DNA from: Paracoccaceae bacterium Fryx2
GTDB lineage: Bacteria > Pseudomonadota > Alphaproteobacteria > Rhodobacterales > Rhodobacteraceae
Direction: 5' to 3'
DNA: 64,000 nt
Assembly (NCBI GenBank): GCA_032334235.1
Contig: JAVSGI010000005.1
Span: 806,001-870,000, forward strand
In this document: positions 17,817 through 26,979 of the stretch, piece by piece
Layout: each line of letters begins with the position of its first letter
Numbering within the stretch: position 1 is the first letter of the stretch
Notes under the pieces: model-generated
The model's input: only the letters and a program-made list of their open reading frames with translations
Database searches by the model: none
What the model was told of the DNA's origin: nothing
Position numbers and translations under genes: made by a program

Positions 17817-18812
17817 GTGCCCCGCCTGTTCCGCCTGATCCTGCGGCGGCTGATCGGCAGCATTCCGGTGCTGCTGATCGTGCTTGTGGGCACGTTCTTC
17901 CTGCTGAACGCGGCCTCGGGCGACGCGGTGGATGCCTATCTCGGCTCGATCGGCGGCGGCGATGCGGCGCTGGCGGAAAGCCTGCGGCGGGACTACGGGC
18001 TCGACGGCTCGCCGCTGGCCCGGCTGTGGTTCTATCTGGTCCGGCTGGCGCAGGGCGACATGGGCTGGTCGGTCGCATTGAACCGCCCGATCGGCGCGCT
18101 GATCGTGGAACGGCTGCCGGCGACGCTTTGGCTGATGGGCAGCGCCACGGCGGTTTCGTTCCTTGCCGGTTCGGCGCTTGGCGTGGTGGCGGGGCGCAGG
18201 CCGGGGTCGCTGGCGGACCGGCTGCTGTCAACCGGATCGCTGGCGCTCTATTCGGTGCCAAGCTTCTGGTTCGGCCTCGTGCTCGCGGTGGTCTTTGCCG
18301 TGCAGTTGCGCTGGTTCCCGGTGTCGGGGCTGGAAACGCTGGCCTCGGGCAAGACCGGCCTTGCCCGGGCGCGCGACGTGGCCTGGCATCTGGCGCTGCC
18401 GGTGGCGGCGCTGGGAATGATCTATCTCGCGCTGTTCCTGCGGATGATGCGCGCGGGCATGGCCGAGGCCTGGCGCCGCGACTTCACGCTGGCCGCCCGG
18501 GCGCGCGGCCTGTCGGACAGGCGGATCACGCTGAACCATGTGGCGCGCAATGCGCTGCTGCCGCTGGTGACGATGCTGGGGCTTCAGGCGGCGGGGATGC
18601 TGGGCGGCAGCGTGGTGATCGAAAGCATCTTCGCCATTCCCGGCTTCGGCAGGCTTGCGCAAGAGGCGGTGGCCGGGCGCGACGCGCCGCTGCTGATGGG
18701 CATCATCCTGACCAGCGCGGGCGTGGTGGTGGCGGCCAATCTCGGCGTCGATCTGGTCTATGGCCTGCTCGACCCGCGCGTGGGCTCGGGCGCGGGGGGC
18801 GGGAATGATTGA
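17817..18812 (+). CDS. ABC transporter permease, DppB/OppB type
   Basis: 331 residues from the GTG at 17817, four bases after the binding-protein stop. About six membrane helices. The N-terminal conserved stretch (ILRRLIGSIPVLLIV) and the EAA loop (FTLAARARGLSDRRITLNHVARNAL) identify the BPD_transp_1 DppB subgroup. It pairs with the DppC-type permease encoded next to form the membrane channel. Confidence 0.92.
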   Translation: MPRLFRLILRRLIGSIPVLLIVLVGTFFLLNAASGDAVDAYLGSIGGGDAALAESLRRDYGLDGSPLARLWFYLVRLAQGDMGWSVALNRPIGALIVERLPATLWLMGSATAVSFLAGSALGVVAGRRPGSLADRLLSTGSLALYSVPSFWFGLVLAVVFAVQLRWFPVSGLETLASGKTGLARARDVAWHLALPVAALGMIYLALFLRMMRAGMAEAWRRDFTLAARARGLSDRRITLNHVARNALLPLVTMLGLQAAGMLGGSVVIESIFAIPGFGRLAQEAVAGRDAPLLMGIILTSAGVVVAANLGVDLVYGLLDPRVGSGAGGGND

Positions 18813-19622
18813 CCGCTTCCTGAGACGGCCCGAAGGTGTGGTCGGGCTGATCCTGCTGCTGGCGCTGGTCGCGGCGGCGCTGGCGGCGCCGTGGCTGTTC
18901 CCCGGCGACCCGCAGGCCATCGCGGGCCGGCCGATGATCGCGCCCTTCACCGACCCGGCCTTTCCCCTCGGCACCGACCGGCTGGGGCGCAACCTGCTGG
19001 CCGGCCTGTTCCACGGCGCGCGCACCTCGCTGCTGGTCGGCGGGGCGGCGGCGCTGGCGGCAATTCTGATCGGCATCGTCGTGGGCACGCTGGCGGGCTT
19101 TGCCGGCGGGCTGGCGGACGAGGCGCTGATGCGGGTGGTCGATGCGTTTCAGGTGGTGCCGGGGTTCCTGCTGGCGCTGGCGTTCGTCAGCGTCACCGGC
19201 CCCTCGCTGGGGGTGGTGATCCTGGCCATCGCGCTGGGGGCATGGACCGGCCCCGCCCGTCTGGTCCGGGCCGAGGTGCTGTCGCTGCGCGAGCAGGAAT
19301 TCGTGGCCGCCGCCCGCGTGCTGGGAATGCATCCGCTGGAAATCGCCTTCAGGGAAATCATGCCGCTGGCCCTGCCCCCGGTTCTGGCGCTGACCGCGGT
19401 GATCGTGGCGGGCGCGGTGCTGACCGAATCCGCCCTGTCCTTTCTGGGCCTCGGCGATCCCAACGCCGTGACATGGGGCGGGATGATCGCCGAGGGGCGC
19501 AACCAGTTGCGCTCTGCCGCCTGGCTTTCGATCATCCCCGGCATCGCGCTGGTGCTGACCGTGCTGGGCACCTATCTGTTCGGCGAGGCGCTGGTCGAGA
19601 CCCTGCAGCGGCGGGGGAAGGC

Positions 19623-19626
<4 letters not shown>
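18805..19626 (+). CDS. ABC transporter permease, DppC/OppC type
   Basis: 273 residues. The ATG at 18805 overlaps the end of the previous gene (ATGATTGA). It begins with the DppC-type N-terminal helix, then the segment PLGTDRLGRNLLAGLFHGAR common to this subgroup, and the EAA loop EFVAAARVLGMHPLEIAFREI. Overlap with both neighbours indicates translational coupling. Confidence 0.92.
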
Positions 19627-20391
<765 letters not shown>

Positions 20392-20399
<8 letters not shown>

Positions 20400-21165
20400 G
20401 GCGCTGCTGACGGTCACCGCCCTGCGCAAGGCCTATCCCGGCCGCCGCGCCGTGACGGCGCTGGACGACGTGTCGTTCAGCCTCGCCCCGCGCGAGACGC
20501 TGGGCCTTGTCGGCCCCTCGGGCAGCGGCAAGTCCACGCTGGCAAGGGTGATCGCCCGGCTGATCGCACCCGATGCGGGCCAGATCCGCTTTGACGGCGA
20601 GGATTGGCTGGCGCTGCGCGGGTCGGCCTTGCGCCACCGCCGCGCCCGGTTGCAGATGGTGTTCCAGGACCCGCTGGCCGCCTTCAACCCGCGCGCCACG
20701 GTCGGCGGTGCCATCTGCGATGCGCTGCGCATCCATGCCATCGCGCCGCGCGCCGAATGGGCCGACCGCACGGCGGCGCTGCTGGGGCGCGTCGGCCTGA
20801 CGCCCGATCTGGCGCGTCGCGGCATTGCCGAGATTTCCGGCGGCCAGCGCCAGCGCGTCGCCATCGCCCGCGCCATCGCCACCAACCCCCGGCTGATCAT
20901 TCTCGACGAGGCGGTGTCGGCGCTGGATGCCTCGGTGCGGGGCCGGGTGCTGGACCTGCTGGCGGGGCTGCAGCACAGCCAGGGCTTTGCCTTCATCTTC
21001 GTCTCGCATGATCTGGCGGTGGTGCGCGCCATTTCCCATCGCATCGCGGTGATGGCGCATGGCCGCATCGTCGAGACCGGCCCGACCGAAACCCTGATCA
21101 CCGATCCGCAGACCGACCTGACCCGCGCGCTGATCGCGGCGGTGCCGCGCCTTCATCCGCTCTGA
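20392..21165 (+). CDS. ABC transporter ATP-binding protein, DppF type
   Basis: 257 residues from the GTG at 20392, overlapping the preceding gene by 8 bases. Walker A GPSGSGKST, Q-loop MVFQDPLAAFNP, signature ISGGQRQRVAIA, Walker B LIILDEAVSALD and H-loop VSHD are present. Second nucleotide-binding subunit of the same transporter; like its partner it is a short form. Confidence 0.92.
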
Positions 21166-21183
21166 CCCCCAGCGAGGACAAAC

Positions 21184-22254
21184 ATGACCTGGACCCCCCT
21201 GCCGCTTGCCCCCGCCTTTCCGCCCGCGGGCTTTGCCCCGCTTGCCGACCGCATTGCGGCGCTGCTGGGCACGCAGGGCGACGTGCTGCTGATCCAGGGC
21301 GAGGCGGTGGTGGCGCTGGAGGCCGCCGCCACCAGCCTCGGCCGCCCGGGCCTGCGCGCCCTGAACATCGTGACCAGCCTTTACGGCGCCTGGTTCGGTG
21401 CCTGGCTGCGCAGGCAGGGGGCCGAGGTGACCGACCTGCGCGCCGACCCCGGCCTGCCGGTCACGGTGGCGGCGGTGGACCGGGCGCTGGATGCGGGCCG
21501 CTACGACCTGCTGGCCGTCGTTCACGCCGAATCCGCGAGCGGCATCCTGAACCCACTGGCCGGGATTGCCGCGCTCGCCCGTGCCCATGGTGCGCTGGTC
21601 GTGGCGGATGCGGTGGCCTCGGTCGGCGGGCACCCGCTGGAGGTGGATGCCCTGGGGCTGGACGTGACGGTGATCGGGCCGCAGAAATCGCTGGGCGGGC
21701 AGGCCGGGGTATCGGCCATCGCCCTGTCGCCGCGGGCCTGGGAGGCCGTTGCCCCGCAGGGCGAGGCGCCCTCGATCCTGTCGCTGGCCGATCAGCGCGC
21801 GCTCTGGCTCGCACCCGGGCGCGGCGCCCTGCCGGGCACGCCCTCGGCGCTGGAATTCCATGCGCTGCAGGCGACGCTGGACCGGGTGGAGGCCGAGGGC
21901 CTGCCCGCCCTCATCGCGCGCCATGAAGGCGCCGCCCGCGCGGCCCGCGCCGGGGTGAAGGCGCTGCTGGGCCGCGAATGGGTGCCGCCCGCGCAGGCAT
22001 CGAACCTGGTGACTGCGGCCCCCCTGCCCGAGGGGCTGTCGGCCGCGCAGGTGCTGGCCGCCCTGCCGCCCGAAAGCACCATCGGGGCAGGCGTCGGGCC
22101 GGGGGGCGACCGGCTGCTGCGGCTGAACCACACCGGCCCCCGCGCCCGGCTCGACACCGTGCTGGGCGATCTCGCCGCCCTTGGCGCCGCCCTGCGGCAC
22201 CTGGGCGTGCAGGCGGATGTCGGCGCGGCACTGTCGCGTGCGGTGTCGGCCTGA
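21184..22254 (+). CDS. Class V PLP-dependent aminotransferase-like protein
   Basis: 356 residues. Fold-type I features: VVADAVASVGGHPLEVD (Asp142, pairs with the pyridine nitrogen) and GPQKSLGGQAG (Lys168, Schiff base), as in alanine-glyoxylate and 2-aminoethylphosphonate aminotransferases. The gene lies 18 bp after the transporter ATPase and overlaps the HAD gene by one base, so it very likely acts on the imported compound or on a breakdown product. Sequence is divergent enough that I do not assign a substrate. Confidence 0.82.
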   Translation: MTWTPLPLAPAFPPAGFAPLADRIAALLGTQGDVLLIQGEAVVALEAAATSLGRPGLRALNIVTSLYGAWFGAWLRRQGAEVTDLRADPGLPVTVAAVDRALDAGRYDLLAVVHAESASGILNPLAGIAALARAHGALVVADAVASVGGHPLEVDALGLDVTVIGPQKSLGGQAGVSAIALSPRAWEAVAPQGEAPSILSLADQRALWLAPGRGALPGTPSALEFHALQATLDRVEAEGLPALIARHEGAARAARAGVKALLGREWVPPAQASNLVTAAPLPEGLSAAQVLAALPPESTIGAGVGPGGDRLLRLNHTGPRARLDTVLGDLAALGAALRHLGVQADVGAALSRAVSA

Positions 22255-23000
22255 TGCCGGCCCTGCTCCGCCCGCAGGCCGTCCTGTTCGACCTCGACGA
22301 CACGCTGATCACCGCCTATCGCACGCCGCAGCGCACCTGGCGCGCGATCATCGCCGAACATGCCGAAGCCCTGGGCGAACATGACACCCGCTGGGTGACC
22401 GCCGAGGTGATCGACCGCGTGCTGGCCTTCCTGTCGGACGAGGAGGGCCGCAAGCTCTGGCGGCTGGAGGGCGACACCACCCGTCGCCGCGTGGTGCGCA
22501 CCGCCTTTCACCGGCTGAACCTTGCCCGCCCGACCAGTACCGCGCCGCTGCATGGCGCGGATGCCGACCGCATCGCTGACCGCTTCGAGACCTATCTGGA
22601 GGAAACCATCACCCTGAAGGACGACGCGCACCTCGTGCTTGACCGGCTGCGCCACGCCGGGCTGGCGCTGGGGCTGCTGACCAACGGGCAAAGCGGACGG
22701 CAACGCGCCAAGCTGGCGCGCTTCGGCCTCGCGCGCCATTTCGACGCGATCCAGATCGAGGAGGAGGCCGGTTTCGGCAAGCCCGAGCCACTGGCCTACC
22801 TGACCCTGCTGGCCACGCTGGCGGCCCCGCCGGATCGGGCCTGGATGGTGGGCGACGATCTGCTGTGGGACATCGAGGCGCCCGCGGCCCTGGGCCTGAC
22901 GACCGTGCTGCTGGACGAAAGCGGCACGGCCGCGCAGACCGCGCCCGCCCACGCCGTCATCACCCGGCTGGCCGACCTGCCGGACCTGCTGTCGCCCTGA
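22254..23000 (+). CDS. HAD-superfamily hydrolase (phosphatase)
   Basis: 248 residues from the ATG at 22254 (TGATG overlap with the aminotransferase). Motif I VLFDLDDTL (Asp13, Asp15), motif II LLTNG, motif III lysine in GFGKPEP and motif IV VGDDLLWD are all present, so it is catalytically complete. The alpha-helical cap between motifs I and II places it in the subfamily I group (like NANP or YjjG). It is the last gene of the transporter operon; a phosphorylated intermediate of the imported compound is a reasonable substrate guess. Confidence 0.87.
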   Translation: MPALLRPQAVLFDLDDTLITAYRTPQRTWRAIIAEHAEALGEHDTRWVTAEVIDRVLAFLSDEEGRKLWRLEGDTTRRRVVRTAFHRLNLARPTSTAPLHGADADRIADRFETYLEETITLKDDAHLVLDRLRHAGLALGLLTNGQSGRQRAKLARFGLARHFDAIQIEEEAGFGKPEPLAYLTLLATLAAPPDRAWMVGDDLLWDIEAPAALGLTTVLLDESGTAAQTAPAHAVITRLADLPDLLSP

Positions 23001-23401
23001 GACCACCTGTAGAGTCACCCATAAAAAGCACAATTTTGGACCTTAAGTAGCTGATTTCGTTGTGGTCGCGTTCTGCCAAACCAGATGGGTGACGCATCGA
23101 ATTCACAAAATGACATCATCGGATTCACCAAAACCGCTATTTTCGCCAGATATCACGGTATTATTGCCAAAAACAGCGGCGATAGGTGCGTATTTCCCAT
23201 TATTCGATGGCACTGATGGCGGCATGCCCTGTGAGGCGAGGAACGCCGCCACATCACCGCGCCGATAGATCCGAGCGCCGAGGGACGAGGCATCTATTGC
23301 AGGCATGATGCCGGCCATCTTCAGCTCTCGCTGGACGGACGTGGAGTGCCGTCCCACTTGGCGCGAGATCAACGCAAGCGTGATGTATTCTGCCAGAAAA
23401 C
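23001..23401. other. AT-richer islet left of the IS5 element
   Basis: Base composition drops well below the neighbourhood (runs such as CCATAAAAAGCACAATTTTG). The only coding trace is a small DNA-binding-like fragment on the minus strand, listed separately. Looks like a scrap of foreign DNA. Confidence 0.5.
23103..23401 (-). pseudogene. Fragment of a small HTH-type DNA-binding protein, cut by IS5
   Basis: The minus-strand frame comes out of the IS5 end at 23401 and reads EYITLALISRQVGRHSTSVQ then RELKMAGIMPA and ARIYRRGDVAAFLASQ, which looks like a helix-turn-helix plus wing of excisionase or phage-regulator type. The normal start would lie under the IS element. Family is a guess from pattern. 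Confidence 0.35.
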
Positions 23402-24451
23402 GGCTCTGTTGCACAAATCCCGTGAGGGATTCATCTTGTGAATCCAGCGTGGTAGCTGGACGGCATGAGCAGACCCATACCCCCCGCCTACAAGACCAGG
23501 AACTGGCCCGCCTATAACGAAGCGCTGAAGCGCCGCGGCTCGCTGACGATCTGGTTTGATACCGCCATGATCTGGGAGGCTGCGCCGACAGGTAAGCGCG
23601 GCCGACAGCCTGACTATAGCGATGCCGCGATCCAGACCTGCCTGACCATCAAGGTGTTGTTTGGCATGGCGCTCAGACAGACGACTGGCTTCGTCGAAAG
23701 CCTGCTGGGGCTCATCGATTTGGATTGGGCTGTGCCCAATTTCAGCACGCTGAGCCGTCGCCAGAAGACCCTGAAGGTCAACATCCCCCACCGCGGCTCG
23801 CAAGGCCCGCTGCATCTTCTGATCGATAGCACCGGGATCAAGGTTGAAGGCGAAGGTGAATGGAATGCGCGCAAGCACGGCGGCACCAAACGTCGGGTCT
23901 GGCGCAAGATTCACATCGGGATAGACGAGAAAACACTGGAAATCCGCGCAGCCGAGTTCACCACCAGCGATGTCGGTGACGCGCCGATGCTGCCCGAACT
24001 GCTCGACCAGATCCCGCCCGATCAGGAGATCGCCAGCGTCACCGCTGATGGCGCCTTCGACACACGCAAGTGTCACGACGCCATCGCCGCCCGCGGTGCG
24101 GCCGCCATCATTCCGCCCCGCAAGAACGCCAAGCCATGGAAGCCCGACACCCCCGGGGCAATCGCCCGCAACGAAGCCCTACGCGCGTCGAAACGCTTCG
24201 GCCGAACCATCTGGCGACGATGGAGCGGTTATCACCGCCGAAGCCGCGTCGAGACGAAGATGCACTGCGTCAAATTGCTGGGTCAGCGCCTCATGGCGCG
24301 GGACTTTGACCGTCAGGTCGCCGAGTTTCAGGTCCGTGTAGCCGTGCTGAACGGCTTCACGGCGCTCGGTATACCCGTCACTGAAGCCGTGGGATGAGTC
24401 TGTCCAGGGAAAGGGGAGATCTGTCTGTCACCCGATTTGTGCAACAGAGCC
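23402..24451 (+). mobile_element. IS5-family insertion sequence, 1050 bp
   Basis: Bounded by a perfect 18-bp inverted repeat, GGCTCTGTTGCACAAATC (23402-23419 and 24434-24451), a terminus common among alphaproteobacterial IS5-family elements. One intact transposase gene inside. The flanking bases (AAAC left, TTGT right) do not form an obvious target duplication. Confidence 0.9.
23465..24397 (+). CDS. IS5-family transposase (DDE)
   Basis: 310 residues. It has the IS903/IS5-type N-terminal block RGSLTIWFDTAMIW and PDYSDAAIQTCLTIKVLFGM, the first catalytic aspartate in LLIDSTGIKVEGEGEW, the second in TADGAFDTRKCHDAI and the glutamate in YHRRSRVETKMHCVKLLG. All three are present and the frame is open, so it should be active. 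Confidence 0.93.
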   Translation: MSRPIPPAYKTRNWPAYNEALKRRGSLTIWFDTAMIWEAAPTGKRGRQPDYSDAAIQTCLTIKVLFGMALRQTTGFVESLLGLIDLDWAVPNFSTLSRRQKTLKVNIPHRGSQGPLHLLIDSTGIKVEGEGEWNARKHGGTKRRVWRKIHIGIDEKTLEIRAAEFTTSDVGDAPMLPELLDQIPPDQEIASVTADGAFDTRKCHDAIAARGAAAIIPPRKNAKPWKPDTPGAIARNEALRASKRFGRTIWRRWSGYHRRSRVETKMHCVKLLGQRLMARDFDRQVAEFQVRVAVLNGFTALGIPVTEAVG

Positions 24452-24732
24452 TTGTGAACGCAGAATATCCACTTTCCGCCCTCAAGAAATGTTCTGCAAC
24501 AGCGTCCTCGAAATCTACGAACGAGCAAGTCCTGCAGCTCATTTCTTGGCGTCCATACAATGCTGCTGCAGAACGGATTTCGCTCCAGACGCCCCGGAAA
24601 GCGTGAGCACCTCTCCACCTTCCGACCCCTTACAAATAAGGCGCTGTTAATCCGATGCATCATTTCTGACATCAGAACCGCCGTTTTGGCGCCTATTATG
24701 GTCACCTCTACAACCACCGCTGCGGTTGCGGC
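24452..24732. other. AT-richer flank right of the IS5 element
   Basis: 281 bp with lower GC than the surroundings and no recognisable gene, repeat or RNA. Probably the other side of the same foreign islet as 23001-23401. Confidence 0.4.
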
Positions 24733-25320
24733 TCAGGCCTCCAGTTCGGCGTCCCAATACAGATAGTCCAGCCAGCTTTCGTGCAGGTGGTTCGGCGGGA
24801 AGCGGCGGCCGTGCATCTGCATCTCCTCGGGCGAGGGCTGGCGCGGCGGGCGCTTCAGGCGCATTCCGGCCTGGCGCAGGCTTTTCGACCCCTTGCGCAG
24901 GTTGCACGGCGAACAGGCCGCCACCACGTTGTCCCACGCGGTGATGCCGCCCCGCACCCGCGGCACCACGTGGTCGAAGGTCAGATCGCCCTTGGCACCG
25001 CAATACTGGCAGCAGAACTCGTCGCGCAGGAACAGGTTGAACCGGGTGAAGGCCACCCGCTTCTGCGGCTGCACGAAATCCTTCAGCACCACGACCGACG
25101 GGATGCGAATCTCGGACCGCTGGCTGCGCACCACCTGATCGTATTCCGCCACGATGGTGACACGGTGCAGGAACACCGCCTTGATCGCCTCCTGCCACGG
25201 CCAGAGCGACAGCGGGTAATAGGACAGCGGGCGGTAGTCGGCATTCAGCACCAGTGCCGGATACTGCTTCAGGGCTGCGGGTTCCCGCACGAAGGTTGTC
25301 CTGAATTCGCCATCCATCAT
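24733..25320 (-). CDS. HNH endonuclease family protein
   Basis: 195 residues from the ATG at 25320 (a second ATG follows at once), preceded on its strand by GGAAGGAG. The HNH fold is clear: CQYCGAKGDLTFDHVVPR, then WDNVVAACSPCNLRKG, giving two CxxC zinc pairs and the catalytic DHVVPR histidine. Such short HNH proteins with the N-terminal YPALVLNADYRPLSYYPLS block are widespread in bacteria. Its cellular target is unknown. It stands alone. Confidence 0.9.
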   Translation of the reverse strand: MMDGEFRTTFVREPAALKQYPALVLNADYRPLSYYPLSLWPWQEAIKAVFLHRVTIVAEYDQVVRSQRSEIRIPSVVVLKDFVQPQKRVAFTRFNLFLRDEFCCQYCGAKGDLTFDHVVPRVRGGITAWDNVVAACSPCNLRKGSKSLRQAGMRLKRPPRQPSPEEMQMHGRRFPPNHLHESWLDYLYWDAELEA

Positions 25321-25511
25321 TCAGATTGCTCCTTCCCCGCCCCGCCGCCCACTGGCACCGGGGACGGGGAGACCCGCCCCGGCAAATCGACTATATCTGG
25401 CGTTTTGCGCCTGACAAGCCCCGCAATCTCGCGTTCTACCCTGCGGCAAGGGCTAACGCGGTCAGATCACAAAGACATGACGGATCGCGGGCGTTCCGTC
25501 GCTTGCCTGCG

Positions 25512-26174
25512 TCAGTGCGCCAGTCTTTCGCGCAGGAAGGCCAGCGCCACCGACAGCCCGTCGGGAGCGATGCCGTGCCCGGTGCCTTCCATCACGTGGC
25601 CGAAGGTCTCGAACCCCGCCGCAACCAGCGCGTCACCGGCCAGCCCCATGTCGGCAAAGGGCACCACCGGATCGGCGTCGCCGTGGATCAGCAGCACCGG
25701 CGGCTTCACCCGCGCTTCGGGGGCCAGCCGGTCGGGCGCCAGCAACCGGCCCGAGAATGCCACCACCCCCGCCATCGCCCTGGCCCGGCGGGGTGCCACA
25801 TGCAGGCTGATCATCGAGCCTTGCGAAAACCCGACCAGCGCCAGCCGGTCGTCGGCCAGACCCGCCTCGGCCAGCCGCGCATCCAGAAAGGCATCCAGAT
25901 CGCCGGCCGCCGCGGCCAGCCCCGCCGCCGCCGCCGCCTCGGACGACCCGTCGATCCACGGAATCGGAAACCACTGCCGCCCGAAGCCGCCCCCGGCACA
26001 GCGTTCCGGCGCGTCGGGCGACAGGAACAGCGTGTCGGGCAGGTGCCGCGCCAGCGGGTCGGCCAGCCCCAGCAGGTCGGCCCCGTCCGCGCCATAGCCA
26101 TGCACGAACACCACCAGCGAGCGCGTCCTGCCCGATGCCGCCGCCCGCCGCCCGTATTCCAGTTCCCGCGTCAC
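25512..26174 (-). CDS. Alpha/beta hydrolase, carboxylesterase/YpfH type
   Basis: 220 residues from the GTG at 26174, which overlaps the stop of the upstream glycosylase gene (GTGA). Oxyanion strand VVFVHGYGADGADLL, nucleophile elbow GFSQGSM, acid in HGDADPVVPF and histidine in GTGHGIAP complete the triad. The family hydrolyses short acyl esters or lysophospholipids. The coupling to a DNA-repair gene is shared by many relatives but has no obvious functional meaning. Confidence 0.87.
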   Translation of the reverse strand: MTRELEYGRRAAASGRTRSLVVFVHGYGADGADLLGLADPLARHLPDTLFLSPDAPERCAGGGFGRQWFPIPWIDGSSEAAAAAGLAAAAGDLDAFLDARLAEAGLADDRLALVGFSQGSMISLHVAPRRARAMAGVVAFSGRLLAPDRLAPEARVKPPVLLIHGDADPVVPFADMGLAGDALVAAGFETFGHVMEGTGHGIAPDGLSVALAFLRERLAH

Positions 26175-26800
26175 CTGATGCCCTCGCGCTGTCTTGCCAC
26201 CCGGTAATAGGCCCAGAGCAGCCGCGCCGCAACCGCCCGCCACGGCGACCACGCCTCGGCCATCTCGCGCAGCACACGCTCCGACGGGCGGGCTTCCAAC
26301 GCGAACAACACCCGCGCCGCCTCCTGCAGGGCCAGATCGCCGGGGGCAAAGACATCGGCGCGGCCCAGCGAGAACATGGCATAGATCTCGGCCGTCCAGC
26401 GCCCGATGCCGGGCAGCGCCACCAGATGCGCCACCACCGCCGCATCCGGCATCACCCGCAGGGCGGCATAGTCCACGCCGGCCCCGGCCAGCGCCTGCGC
26501 ATAGCGGATCTTCTGGCGCGACAGCCCGCAGGCGCGCAGGGCCTCGTCGCCCGCCGCCGCCACCGCCGCGGCCTCGGTCAGCCCCGCCGCCTCCAGCCGC
26601 CGCCAGATCGCCGCCGCCGCCGCGACCGAAACCTGCTGCCCGACGATCGCATCCAGCAGCGCGGCAAACCCGTCCGCGCGCCGCCGCAGCGGCAACGGCC
26701 CGGTCAGCGCCAGCGCCCGTGCGAACTGCGGCTCGCGAAGGGCCAGCCAGGCCGCCCCTTCCGCCACGCAGCCGCCACCGCTGATGATCCGTCCGACCAG
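26171..26800 (-). CDS. DNA-3-methyladenine glycosylase, AlkA-like HhH-GPD
   Basis: About 209 residues. The HhH-GPD fold is clear: AIVGQQVSVAAAAAIWRRL, the hairpin LVALPGIGRWTAEIYAMFSL and the catalytic Asp just after (ADVFAPGDLALQEA). It excises alkylated purines in base-excision repair. The start is uncertain: no ATG/GTG/TTG fits family homology. A CTG at 26800 has GGAGG seven bases upstream and gives a normal length; GTG at 26854 or 26767 and TTG at 26878 are alternatives, but 26878 lies in a recurring intergenic motif. Confidence 0.85.
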   Translation of the reverse strand: MVGRIISGGGCVAEGAAWLALREPQFARALALTGPLPLRRRADGFAALLDAIVGQQVSVAAAAAIWRRLEAAGLTEAAAVAAAGDEALRACGLSRQKIRYAQALAGAGVDYAALRVMPDAAVVAHLVALPGIGRWTAEIYAMFSLGRADVFAPGDLALQEAARVLFALEARPSERVLREMAEAWSPWRAVAARLLWAYYRVARQREGIR

Positions 26801-26979
26801 GGCACGCCCTCCACTTCTGTGCGCGACGATACCCCCGCCTGCCCCCTTGTCCACCCTTCCCGTTTCATCTTTGCCCAAATATCCCCGCCGGAGGCACCCG
26901 CCCGCATCGCTGCCCCGGCGGCGAAGATCATGCGCTTTCCCCCTTGGCGGCAGCGCGGTCCTTCACTACCGATGGTGGC

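Noticed and set aside
21184-23000. Aminotransferase/HAD pair as PhnW/PhnX (2-aminoethylphosphonate pathway)
   Set aside because: The HAD protein has a phosphatase-type cap and motifs without the PhnX Schiff-base lysine context; the aminotransferase is too divergent to assign.
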